Source of the DNA: Candidatus Zixiibacteriota bacterium | Lineage (GTDB): Bacteria > Zixibacteria > MSB-5A5 > GN15 > FEB-12 | DNA: 64,000 nucleotides | Direction of reading: 5' to 3' | NCBI GenBank assembly: GCA_035380245.1 | Contig: DAOSXA010000001.1 | Span: 1,184,716-1,248,715 of the forward strand | Part shown: positions 52,313 through 60,148 of the stretch, piece after piece | How positions within the stretch are numbered: the stretch's first letter is position 1 | Layout: every line of letters begins with the position of its first letter | Position numbers and translations under genes: made by a program | The notes under the pieces: model-generated | Seen by the model: the letters and a program-made list of their open reading frames with translations, nothing else | What the model was told of the DNA's origin: nothing | Database searches by the model: none

Positions 52313-53081
52313 GGTTTTCCTCCGAATGCTTGGCAGAGTCATCATCGCCCGCCAGTTTATTGCGGCGTTTGACGATCCAGTTCAGACTAATCAATCCGAC
52401 CGCGACACCGAGCCCGATGAACGGTGTTTTGTGTACCAGCGGTTCGGTCAGTTCCGGAATCGAGTCGGCGCCGGTATCGGGCCAGTTGAGTTCGGCCAGG
52501 TCGACATCCGAGATATAGATCACGGAAGTACCGCCGAATTCCTTCTCGCCCCAGACATGATCGCGATAGCGATTCGGTTCGGCCTTGATGCGGCTTTTGG
52601 CCTCGGCCATGAGTTGATCGCGATCTCCGAACTTGAGTACGCCCTCGGGGCAGGCTTCGACACAAGCGGGAAGTTGCCCCTGCTCGATACGGTCGTAGCA
52701 GAGGTCACATTTGGTTACGAACGGTTTGGTTTGATCCCACTCGTAACGCGGGACATGGAACGGACAGGCCAGCATGCAATAGCGGCAGCCGATGCATTTG
52801 TCTTTGTCGTATATAACCGGTCCGTCGGCGGTTTTTTTCAGACTACCGACGAGACAGGCGGAAACACAGGCCGGTTCGAGGCAATGCATGCAGCTCTTGC
52901 GGGCAAAGCGGCCTTCATCGACCGAGATAATGGCCGAGCGACGATGCGAAGAGAGGCCGTCTTTCGTCGTTGCCCGATCGCGGTCGGCCAGTTGGCTGTT
53001 TCCCTTGTTGCGGGCAACGCAGGCCGCCACGCATTTTTCACAGGCGACACAGCGAGTTACGTCTACCAGTATTCCGTACAT
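52305..53081 (-). CDS. Four-cluster ferredoxin subunit (DsrO/HmcB-like)
   Basis: This 258-aa protein has four ferredoxin-type Cys motifs: CVACEKCVAAC, CMHCLEPACVSAC, CIGCRYCMLAC, and a fourth set beginning CDLC and ending CVEACPEG. It should bind four [4Fe-4S] clusters. A helical membrane anchor is near the end (FIGLGVAVGLISLNWIV), so it is tethered by its C-terminus. Family members pass electrons between the NrfD-like subunit and the periplasmic cytochrome or the Hdr-like subunit. It has no evident Tat signal at its N-terminus (MYGILVDVTRCVACEKC). That differs from DsrO, which is exported, so it may face the cytoplasm. It starts in a TGATG overlap with the preceding gene. Confidence 0.9.
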   Translation of the reverse strand: MYGILVDVTRCVACEKCVAACVARNKGNSQLADRDRATTKDGLSSHRRSAIISVDEGRFARKSCMHCLEPACVSACLVGSLKKTADGPVIYDKDKCIGCRYCMLACPFHVPRYEWDQTKPFVTKCDLCYDRIEQGQLPACVEACPEGVLKFGDRDQLMAEAKSRIKAEPNRYRDHVWGEKEFGGTSVIYISDVDLAELNWPDTGADSIPELTEPLVHKTPFIGLGVAVGLISLNWIVKRRNKLAGDDDSAKHSEENHE

Positions 53082-53779
53082 CAGACTTTAGCCTCCTTAC
53101 CGTAAAGAGCTTCGGCCACTTGATCACCCGATCCCGGTCGCAGTTGCCAATGAAGACCGGAGACACGATCGAAGAAAAACAGAACGATGTGCGCCAGCTT
53201 GGTGAACGGGATAATTACTAACAACAGCTCGGCGCTGAGCAGGTGAAGCAGCATCGTGACATCCCAGGGGAACGGGTTGTACTGCGGATGCAACGCCAGG
53301 TAACCGGTGACAAACGGCACCAGAACGGCCAGCAACAGCAAATAATCGGTCTTGGTGCTCATGGAGCGGGTTCGAGGCGACATCACTCTGAAACCCAGCA
53401 AGACCAGCACACAGGCGATCGTAAACAGGGTCAGCGGATCCGCGAGACCATATCCGATCTGCGGCAAATTGACGCCCAGCAGGCCTTCCCAGAGGACGAT
53501 GTGGTCCGCCAGGAACAGCGGTACGATCAGGACGCCGAAGTGAAAAAGGTAGGAGACAGTCGAAAAAATCTTCGTCCCCGGAATGAGGTGCTTGACCGGG
53601 ATCACCCAACTACCTGCTTCGGCAATCATCTTACCCCAGGGGGCTTTGCGCAGGCGGCGTCCTTTTCCGGCCACCAGTGAATAGACCTGGATCAGTACGA
53701 GTCGGGCCAACCCGAGAATCATCACCAGGAAGGAGAATGCGAACAGAGGCCCTTTTGCGAATTCAATCCATTGTTCCAT
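53081..53779 (-). CDS. NarI-like cytochrome b membrane subunit (DsrM/HmcE-like)
   Basis: This 232-aa protein has about five to six membrane helices of the nitrate-reductase gamma type. Histidines placed for heme b binding occur in VKHLIPGTKIFSTVSYLFHFG and in LLHLLSAELLL...KLAHIVLFF. Such subunits take electrons from or give them to menaquinone and pass them to the Hdr-like partner. Its gene lies 14 bases after that of the HdrD-like subunit, matching the M-K neighbour pair of DsrMKJOP complexes. The length is shorter than DsrM of sulfate reducers (~330), closer to HmcE or NarI. Confidence 0.87.
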   Translation of the reverse strand: MEQWIEFAKGPLFAFSFLVMILGLARLVLIQVYSLVAGKGRRLRKAPWGKMIAEAGSWVIPVKHLIPGTKIFSTVSYLFHFGVLIVPLFLADHIVLWEGLLGVNLPQIGYGLADPLTLFTIACVLVLLGFRVMSPRTRSMSTKTDYLLLLAVLVPFVTGYLALHPQYNPFPWDVTMLLHLLSAELLLVIIPFTKLAHIVLFFFDRVSGLHWQLRPGSGDQVAEALYGKEAKV

Positions 53780-53793
53780 GATATCCTCAGGCT

Positions 53794-55236
53794 TTACATT
53801 TCGAACATTGCCGCTTCTTCTTTGCGTTCAGCGGGCGTCTTACCGCCGGGGACATAGATTGCCTTCAGGATCAAGTCATGAAGGCCCATGACCTTGCACG
53901 GTATGTCGTAGTATTCAACCAGCTCTTTGAGCTGCTTTTTGCAGTTGGCGCAGGGAGCGATACAGATACTGGCGCCGGTTTGTTTGATTTGCTCCGCTTT
54001 AACTCGTCCGCCGATACTCATACGGAACTCGTGTATCTCATCGACCGAAACCAGTCCACCACCGCCGCCACAGCAGAAATTGTCGCGGCCGTCCGGTTTC
54101 ATATCGACGAAATCTTTCACGAACGTCTTGAGTATCTCACGCGGTTGTTCGACAATCCAGCCGGAACGAGCGATATTGCACGGATCGTGATAGGTCACTC
54201 GTTCTTCGACGATATCGGGATCGAGTTTGATTTTACCCTTACGGATACATTCGAGAGTGTATTCCATGAAATTGATTACGGGATACGCCTCGCGACCTCC
54301 GAACACCGGCACGAAATCATGGGCTGAACGGGAAGCGTGACCGCATTCACCGATCAACACCCGTTTGCCGTTAAGACGGGTCACTTCACCGACCAGTTGT
54401 TTGATGATCCGTTCCAGATGCCAGTCGCTGTAGAACAGGCCGTAGTTGATGCCGTCGTAATTGCCGGTGCCGATCGTCCAGCGATCCCAATCGCCGGCCG
54501 CGTAAAGGACGGCAGCGTTGCCCATCAGCGTTTCCGGCTCCATGAGATAATCGCTGACCGCACAGAAAAAGACCAGGTCGCGGTTGGGTTGATCGACCGG
54601 AAATTCCATCTTGACGCCGATTTGTTCTTCCAACTCCTCGGAAAGGAATTCGAGGGTGTTGAGCAGGGCGGTTTTGGGAACTTTCGAAGTGTTGCGGGTT
54701 TCTCCCTCGAGTTGTTCCCTGACACTGACCTGGAGCGCTTTGGGGACGATCCCGATCATACTGAGAATGTACCGGCCCAGGTGAGTAACGAGGGCGTGGT
54801 CGATTCCCATCGGACATTCACGAGTGCACCGCCGACAAGCGGTGCAGCGATAGAAGCCATCGAGCATTTCGTCGATAATTCCTTCGGTCAACTCGAAACC
54901 GCCCGATACGCGAGCTTTCATCCAGCCGTCGATGGTAAAATACCGTCGATAGGTTTCGAGTAACAGGTTCGTGCGATAACAAGGAATGTCGCGCTGCTCG
55001 CCGGTTGTCAAAAAGAGGGGGCAAGACACCGCACAGCGGTTGCACTTGGCGCTCGATCTGCAATACGAATCGAGTAGCGGTCGATAATCGCTGTATTCCA
55101 GGATTGCGGCGAATGCCTCGAGGAACCGCGCCACACGATTCTCGGTTACCGGATTCTCGATGTAGTACGGATATTTCTTCACATCAGGAGCCGGCGCCGG
55201 TGTTTTCGGTGTGGCAGGGTCTTTTGAACCATCCAT
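53794..55236 (-). CDS. HdrD-like iron-sulfur subunit (DsrK/HmcF-like)
   Basis: This 480-aa protein has two N-terminal ferredoxin motifs (CRSSAKCNRCAVSC and CTACRRCTRECPMG). Two CCG-type halves follow: the first around GECGH...HDPCNIARSGW, and the second with NFCCGGGGGLVS and ICIAPCANCKKQL. In heterodisulfide reductase these cysteines hold the unusual [4Fe-4S] that splits disulfides; in DsrK they are thought to act on DsrC or another thiol. The start at 55236 was chosen because the sigma-54 promoter would start transcription ~34 bases before it. A longer frame to 55338 would include the promoter itself. It is the first gene of the membrane-complex operon. Confidence 0.9.
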   Translation of the reverse strand: MDGSKDPATPKTPAPAPDVKKYPYYIENPVTENRVARFLEAFAAILEYSDYRPLLDSYCRSSAKCNRCAVSCPLFLTTGEQRDIPCYRTNLLLETYRRYFTIDGWMKARVSGGFELTEGIIDEMLDGFYRCTACRRCTRECPMGIDHALVTHLGRYILSMIGIVPKALQVSVREQLEGETRNTSKVPKTALLNTLEFLSEELEEQIGVKMEFPVDQPNRDLVFFCAVSDYLMEPETLMGNAAVLYAAGDWDRWTIGTGNYDGINYGLFYSDWHLERIIKQLVGEVTRLNGKRVLIGECGHASRSAHDFVPVFGGREAYPVINFMEYTLECIRKGKIKLDPDIVEERVTYHDPCNIARSGWIVEQPREILKTFVKDFVDMKPDGRDNFCCGGGGGLVSVDEIHEFRMSIGGRVKAEQIKQTGASICIAPCANCKKQLKELVEYYDIPCKVMGLHDLILKAIYVPGGKTPAERKEEAAMFEM

Positions 55237-55280
55237 AATTATGTCTTTCTGTCGTTTCCGCTTTTTTGGCGAGCCAGCAT

Positions 55281-55295
55281 GCAAAGGCCGTACCA
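55281..55295 (-). promoter_or_regulatory. Sigma-54 promoter of the HdrD/NarI/ferredoxin/NrfD operon
   Basis: On the minus strand it reads TGGTACG-GCCT-TTGC, one base away from the TGGCACG-N4-TTGC consensus, with the exact GG-N10-GC spacing. Transcription should start near 55270, giving a ~34-base leader before the ATG at 55236. Confidence 0.8.
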
Positions 55296-55479
55296 AACTG
55301 ATCGGGGTGATATCGAAAGAGCTGCGATGTGATCGCATGGCGACAGGTACTGATTTCGGCTTTCCGCTTTATTATCAAAGCCTTACATAGCAAAGTGAGG
55401 GTTTCGTACAGGGCTTCATGCCGTGCTCATTATAGGCCTTTGGCAGTGTTGCGAATGCTATAATGAGCCCACTGTTTAT

Positions 55480-55537
55480 GTTGCAAGTGTTGCAACGTAT
55501 TGTCGTTTGGTGCAACGTAATGCAACGCTAATGCAAC
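55480..55537. promoter_or_regulatory. Cluster of TTGCA/TGCAAC sites shared by two divergent sigma-54 promoters
   Basis: GTTGCAA-GTG-TTGCAAC (55480-55496) is a perfect inverted repeat. Three direct TGCAAC copies follow at 55511, 55521 and 55532, roughly one helical turn apart. The cluster is ~200-250 bases upstream of each of the two divergent GG-N10-GC promoters, the usual range for enhancer-binding proteins. The half-site is the same as that of the palindromes at 48869-48918. Confidence 0.7.
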
Positions 55538-55716
55538 ACCCTTTATATCGTTGCTACTATTATCTGTGGGCTGCTTGCAGTCCTTATAGCGAGGTATTGT
55601 TTTGATTTGTTATGTTGTATTAGGATAGCTACTTATATAATTCCCATTGATGTCTCTCAGCTTTCGACACGTATGTCTCACGGTGTTGCATCAAGGTGGT
55701 ATAATCAGGAAGACGG

Positions 55717-55733
55717 TTCGGCACGCTACTTGC
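55717..55733 (+). promoter_or_regulatory. Sigma-54 promoter of the NifX-like/DUF1847 gene
   Basis: TTCGGCACG-CTAC-TTGC matches the TGGCACG-N4-TTGC consensus with GG-N10-GC spacing intact (GG at 55720-55721, GC at 55732-55733). Transcription should start near 55745, so the message begins ~16 bases before the ATG at 55761, overlapping its SD. Confidence 0.78.
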
Positions 55734-55760
55734 GAAAGGACCAGGGCAGGAGTTGATCGG

Positions 55761-56789
55761 ATGCGATATGGAATACCATTACTGGGCGAGAGAGTAGCAC
55801 CAAGATCAAGCTGCGCCGAGGCTTTGTTGGTTGTTGAAGAACGACGCAACCAGACCATGAGACAGTCGACCACTAAGCTGACTACGCCGACGCTGCTGGA
55901 CCTGGCTAAGCTGCTGGTCGACAATCGAGTCGATGTCTTCGTTTGCGGTGGCGTCAGTCGTCGGGAGCGTGAGTATCTGGCGGCACAGAATCTTGAAGTA
56001 ATCGACAATGTGGCGGCGTCGGTCGAGGAGTTGATCGATGCGATCCAGGCGGGGAAACTTCGATCCGGCTTTGGATTGGATCGTTCTCAGAAACCTCTGC
56101 CCGAAGAAAACAGCAAATCGAAAAAGGACAGCGATCGGGAAGAGGGCGGGAATAATCAGGTAATGGATTTTATCGACTGCCTGTCCTGTCGCGAGAAAAT
56201 TTGCCTGCTGGGGAAGAGCTGTGCGGCCGCCGGAACCGACACGCCCAAAATCCCCGACGAGCGTGAGCACCAGCGCATCAGGGAAGCGGCCCTGGACATT
56301 TCATTCGAGAGTGAACGAACGCTTTGCCGCTTATCGGAATTGATCTATTTCTGTATCGAGATGCGCTATGAAAAGATCGGCCTGGCTTATTGTGTCGATC
56401 TCGAGGAGCCGGCCGATATTCTGGCTCGGGTGCTGAGGCGGTTTTTCAAGGTTTATCCGGTGTGTTGTAAGGTGAACGGCTCGCTCATGACCGACGGTAC
56501 GACCGAAACGGTGTCGGCGAGGTCATCCTCGGGAAGACTGGTGGCTTGTAATCCGGCCGGGCAGGCGGCGGTGTTGAATCGTCTGAAGACTGATTTTAAC
56601 GTGGTGGTCGGGCTTTGTATCGGGTCGGATTGTCTGTTTTCCCAGTTGAGCGATGTCCCCACGACGACTTTATTCGTTAAGGACAAGTCGCTGGCCAACA
56701 ATCCGATCGGTGCGGTTTACTCGGATTACTATCTCAAGGAAGCGATTAGCGCCACCCGGGGCCGAATTCCGGAAGATGAAGACCGATGA
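55761..56789 (+). CDS. NifX-like domain fused to DUF1847 (Cys-rich metal-binding) domain
   Basis: In this 342-aa protein, residues 1-105 are a NifX-like domain (MRYGIPLLGERVAPRSSCAE...VDVFVCGGVSRREREYLAAQNLEV), closest in pattern to the first gene of the NifX operon at 48332-48742. Residues ~135-335 match DUF1847 proteins: C140-x2-C143-x4-C148-x5-C154 at its start, and later CCKVNG, AVLNRLKTDFNVVVGLCIGSDCLF and NNPIGAVYSDYYLKEAI. DUF1847 is usually a stand-alone predicted metal-binding protein. The start at 55761 follows AGGAGTTG and fits the sigma-54 promoter. A charged linker (~108-132) joins the halves without any frameshift sign. Confidence 0.88.
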   Translation: MRYGIPLLGERVAPRSSCAEALLVVEERRNQTMRQSTTKLTTPTLLDLAKLLVDNRVDVFVCGGVSRREREYLAAQNLEVIDNVAASVEELIDAIQAGKLRSGFGLDRSQKPLPEENSKSKKDSDREEGGNNQVMDFIDCLSCREKICLLGKSCAAAGTDTPKIPDEREHQRIREAALDISFESERTLCRLSELIYFCIEMRYEKIGLAYCVDLEEPADILARVLRRFFKVYPVCCKVNGSLMTDGTTETVSARSSSGRLVACNPAGQAAVLNRLKTDFNVVVGLCIGSDCLFSQLSDVPTTTLFVKDKSLANNPIGAVYSDYYLKEAISATRGRIPEDEDR

Positions 56790-56887
56790 GCGTGATGCGA
56801 TTGCAATGCCATATCCATGGCTGTCCCGACCTTAAATGCGATGGTATTTTGTGCTCATTGTTCCAAACGCGGGGATTGGGCTTTTGA
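56786..56887 (+). CDS. Possible tiny Cys-spaced ORF coupled to the DUF1847 gene
   Basis: A 33-codon frame begins in an ATGA overlap with the DUF1847 stop. Its cysteines fall at residues 8, 13, 18 and 23 (C-x4-C-x4-C-x4-C; around QCHIHGCPDLKCDGILC). The regular spacing suggests a metal-binding peptide, but the frame is short, no SD is evident apart from coupling, and chance is a fair alternative. Confidence 0.3.
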   Translation: MSVMRLQCHIHGCPDLKCDGILCSLFQTRGLGF

Positions 56888-57088
56888 TATGCCCGGAGTC
56901 TTTCGGGGAAGCACAACATCCGATTGAACGTGTTCCATTTCGAAATGTTCGTTTGTCCGGTGGTTCCGGGTGATTTAGTTGTCCTGAAGACGCCGTTGGA
57001 GAATCATTTCAGGAACGATTAGACATTGCGAAATGGTTAATACTCCCCATATTGACTTAACAGGCTGGAACCGTATCGGCGGATATCT

Positions 57089-58399
57089 ATGGTTGAAGAA
57101 AAACTGAGTCGGCTCATACTCAACAGTATCAACGAAGGGGTGTTCACGGTTGACAACAATTGTGTAATTACTTCTTTCAACAAAGCGGCCGAACGAATCA
57201 CCGGATTTACCCGCGAGGATGCTGTCGGCAAACATTGTTTCGATATTTTCCGAACGGAGATATGTCATCGCCAGTGTGCGCTGAAGGATACCCTGAAGAC
57301 GCACGACCCGGTTAGCGATGCCCGCGTGACGATAGTAACCCGCGACGGCCGCGAGGTGCCGATTCAAATCACCACTACCATGCTCGTAGACGACAGCGGC
57401 GATTCGATCGGTGCGGTCGAGTTTTTCCGTGATATCTCCGAGGTTGAGCATATTCGCAAGAGTTTTGAGCAGAAGCGGGTGCTGGAAGATATCGTCAGTG
57501 TCAACACCCGCATGCACGAGTTGATCGCCTTGTTGCCCGATGTTGCCGCCGCCGAGTGTAATGTTCTGATCCAGGGGCCCAGCGGTTGCGGCAAAGAGCT
57601 GTTCGCTCAGGTGATTCACAATCTCAGTCCCCGGCGCTACGGGCCTTATATCCGCATCAACTGTGCGGCGCTGCCGGCCACGTTGCTCGAATCGGAGTTG
57701 TTCGGCTATGAGAAGGGAGCGTTTACCGATGCCAAACGAGCCAAGCCGGGACAGTTCGCTCTGGCCGCCGGCGGCACGCTGCTGCTGGATGAAATCTCCG
57801 AGATGGATATCGCGCTCCAGGTGAAGCTGCTGCGGGTGCTTAACAACGGCGAGTACATTCCCCTGGGATCGACCCGGACGCTGCATACCGATGCGCGGAT
57901 TATCGCCGCGACCAACGCCGATCTCGAAACGGCCATAGCTGCGGGGACATTCCGCCGCGATCTTTATTACCGCATCAATGTCGTGAATATCAGCATCCCG
58001 CCGCTGTGCGAGCGACCCGAGGATATCCCGCTGCTGGTCGACCATTTCATGGCCGCTTTCCGCAAGAAGAGCGGGAAAGCAATCGAAAAGGTGACGCCGG
58101 AGGCGATGGCCGTTCTGCGTCACGCCGCTCTGCCGGGCAACGTGCGCGAGTTGGAGAACGCGATCGAGCACGCTTTCGTGATGTGCCACGGGACGGAGAT
58201 CGGGATCGAGCATCTGCCGCCGCATATCAGCGCCCGTGTCAGTTCACAGACACCGGAGGACAATGTTACCTCGGAGCGGGAGATAATTCTTCAGACACTC
58301 AATCGTTATCACGGCAATCGCTCGCGGGCAGCGGCGGAGTTGGGGATGCACCGCTCGACCCTGTGGCGCAAGATGAAGATGCTGGGGATAGCGGAGTAG
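57089..58399 (+). CDS. Sigma-54-dependent activator with PAS domain (PAS-AAA+-Fis), copy 2
   Basis: This 436-aa protein has the same plan as the activator at 48932-50266. PAS (~8-125) has the cysteines C50, C59, C63 at identical spacing (C-x8-C-x3-C). AAA+ has Walker A GPSGCGKELFAQ, the contact loop GAFTDA and Walker B LLLDEISEM. The Fis HTH (RAAAELGMHRSTLWRKMKMLG) is nearly identical to that of copy 1 in the recognition helix. Copy 1 and copy 2 therefore probably bind the same TTGCA half-site. Walker A here is Gly-Pro-Ser-Gly-Cys-Gly-Lys, still competent. It lies downstream of the NifX-like/DUF1847 gene on the same strand, with ~300 bases between. Confidence 0.92.
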   Translation: MVEEKLSRLILNSINEGVFTVDNNCVITSFNKAAERITGFTREDAVGKHCFDIFRTEICHRQCALKDTLKTHDPVSDARVTIVTRDGREVPIQITTTMLVDDSGDSIGAVEFFRDISEVEHIRKSFEQKRVLEDIVSVNTRMHELIALLPDVAAAECNVLIQGPSGCGKELFAQVIHNLSPRRYGPYIRINCAALPATLLESELFGYEKGAFTDAKRAKPGQFALAAGGTLLLDEISEMDIALQVKLLRVLNNGEYIPLGSTRTLHTDARIIAATNADLETAIAAGTFRRDLYYRINVVNISIPPLCERPEDIPLLVDHFMAAFRKKSGKAIEKVTPEAMAVLRHAALPGNVRELENAIEHAFVMCHGTEIGIEHLPPHISARVSSQTPEDNVTSEREIILQTLNRYHGNRSRAAAELGMHRSTLWRKMKMLGIAE

Positions 58400-58609
58400 G
58401 GGGAAGGCTCTGCTCGTCCATTTGAAGCCGACGTGTAATGTAGACGTATCTTGGCGGTGCCGAACGTATCCCAAATCCTGGTCATATATACCTTTTGAGA
58501 ATTAATAGGTCTTTTCCCGTCCCCATACTGGTGTCAATGAAGATCAAATTCCCAAAGATTTTTAGTCTATAGTGATACGGCTTGCTTGCAGCATACAATC
58601 ATCCCCACC

Positions 58610-59245
58610 TCACTCGTCCGGTTGGCGGTGGGCGGTGGATTCCTCGTCGATCCAGTTCTCCTCCTCGTAGAAGATCCCCCCGCGAGCCGGGACTTTGCGC
58701 GTCGCTCCCGCTCGATAAAACGGACAGCTCTTAGGTCCGTAGCAAAATGTCTCGAAGCGATACTTCTTGATCCACGGCTTCCAATTGTCGGTGATCAACT
58801 CCACCGGCATCCGGCAGCCCCAGATGCAGGTCGTGCACCTGGTCGAATAAATGCGCGGGTCCAGGCGGCGATGGCCGCGCATGCGGTACTCGGGTAGCTC
58901 CGGCGGTATGCCGAGGAAGGGTGGACCGTCGGGCAGCGCACCGTCTGACAACGCAATGATCTTGATCCGACTCGTTTTGTAAAATCCGGCTGTTTCCAGC
59001 CTCGGGTCGCTTTCCGGGACGGACACACCGCTCAACTCCATGCCGAAGCGGAATTGGAACTTTTCGTGGGCAACCGGACCGACCGCAATCATAAACTCGC
59101 CCGTTTCTTCACCGCAGACACCGTCAACGCCGAGTACGAAGCCGAGGTAGCTGTGACTGCGCTCATCGTAGGAGCGCATCAACCGAATCCTTGGCTGGAC
59201 CGAGACAATACGGCCGTTCCAGGTTGTTTTCACTGAACCGTTCAT
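58610..59245 (-). CDS. Unknown protein with five-cysteine cluster
   Basis: No family is recognised in this 211-aa protein. A beta-rich N-terminal half (WNGRIVSVQPRIRLMRSYDER, then YLGFVLGVDG) could be an OB-like or barrel fold. The second half has C137, C140, C144 (CTTCIWGC) and C168, C174 (CYGPKSC), a set that could bind zinc or an Fe-S cluster, followed by a basic stretch and an acidic end. Its start overlaps the stop of the DinB-fusion gene (ATGA), so the two are made together, which may hint at a shared function. Confidence 0.7.
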   Translation of the reverse strand: MNGSVKTTWNGRIVSVQPRIRLMRSYDERSHSYLGFVLGVDGVCGEETGEFMIAVGPVAHEKFQFRFGMELSGVSVPESDPRLETAGFYKTSRIKIIALSDGALPDGPPFLGIPPELPEYRMRGHRRLDPRIYSTRCTTCIWGCRMPVELITDNWKPWIKKYRFETFCYGPKSCPFYRAGATRKVPARGGIFYEEENWIDEESTAHRQPDE

Positions 59246-59940
59246 GGCATTCGTTTCAGGTAGCGGATGATTTGTTCGGTGTGGGCTCGTTCGTGCCAGA
59301 GGGTCCGGCGTACGATCTTGCGAGCCGACCAGCGCTCGCCCATACGCTCGGTGAGGGTGTCGTTGTTCGTCAAGAGCGGCAGTTGCCGGAGAGTGTGCTC
59401 CCTCACCCGGTCAAGCATCCGAAGAACGTCCTGGGGCATTTCTTCCTGCGGGAACGCCAGGTTAAGACTATCGAAATACCACCATTCGGCCCAGGCGACG
59501 TGTTTGAGGATTCCGTCGATCGTACCCTGTACTTCTCCCGGTACGGGCGTTTGACGCTGCTCTGCGGAAATGCCGTCAACCAGGCGGGTCAGATCGTTGC
59601 GAGTGAAGCCGAGCAGTGACCGGATGTGCTCTACGTAGTCCGGATTCATGGGACGGCGGTCATCCTCGAAAAAGGCGTTGACGATGTAATCTCCCTCACT
59701 GACGAACGATTGGAATGATTCCGCGATTTCCACCTCAATGTCCCCAGGCGGTTTGCCGGGTTGGTTTTGGTGTGACGCCAACCAGTCGAAATAGTCGGCG
59801 ATGCGGGAGGGAACGCCGGCGATTGCGTCTTCGCGATTAACGGCCTTGGAATAGCAGCCGGGGAGATCGAACACCCACGCGACCCAATGACGAGGCTCGA
59901 TATCTTCAACACCGATGCGGTAGGTCATAGAATATCTCAT
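59242..59940 (-). CDS. HicB-like N-terminal / DinB-like protein
   Basis: In this 232-aa protein, residues ~1-60 resemble the HicB/antitoxin-type partial RNase H fold (YRIGVEDIEPRHWVAWVFDLPGCYSKA). Residues ~75-230 are a DinB four-helix domain with metal-ligand histidines (LKHVAWAEWWYFDSLN and LWHERAHTEQIIRYL). DinB proteins often act as thiol-dependent transferases or metal-binding proteins of uncertain substrate. Neither a HicA toxin nor a mycothiol or bacillithiol gene is nearby. Starts at 59940 or 59928 are both possible. It is the first gene of a two-gene unit. Confidence 0.8.
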   Translation of the reverse strand: MRYSMTYRIGVEDIEPRHWVAWVFDLPGCYSKAVNREDAIAGVPSRIADYFDWLASHQNQPGKPPGDIEVEIAESFQSFVSEGDYIVNAFFEDDRRPMNPDYVEHIRSLLGFTRNDLTRLVDGISAEQRQTPVPGEVQGTIDGILKHVAWAEWWYFDSLNLAFPQEEMPQDVLRMLDRVREHTLRQLPLLTNNDTLTERMGERWSARKIVRRTLWHERAHTEQIIRYLKRMP

Positions 59941-60148
59941 CGTAGCTTGGTGAGAGTTATGGACGGGTTGTTTCTTTCACAAACGGATACCAATCCCACT
60001 GAAATAAAGATTCCTATTTAACATATAGATCAAGTACGCTGGATGCAATCGCAGATAAAGAGAATCTTGGACGCTGTTTTGGTTGACGGTGGGAGAGGCC
60101 GGCCGCATCGTGAGAGCAAAGAGGAACATACATGTGAGGTTAGCAGCC

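Noticed and set aside
50357..55236. Taking the membrane complex as proof of sulfate reduction
   Set aside because: No dsrAB, apr or sat genes are in the window; Hmc- and Dsr-type complexes occur in other metabolisms too.
56975..58225. 416-codon open frame on the minus strand inside activator copy 2
   Set aside because: It is antisense to an intact PAS-AAA+-Fis gene; its length follows from codon bias.
48932..58399. GAFTDA in both activators as evidence of a broken sigma-54 contact loop
   Set aside because: The change is conservative, shared by both paralogues, and sigma-54 promoters are present beside them.
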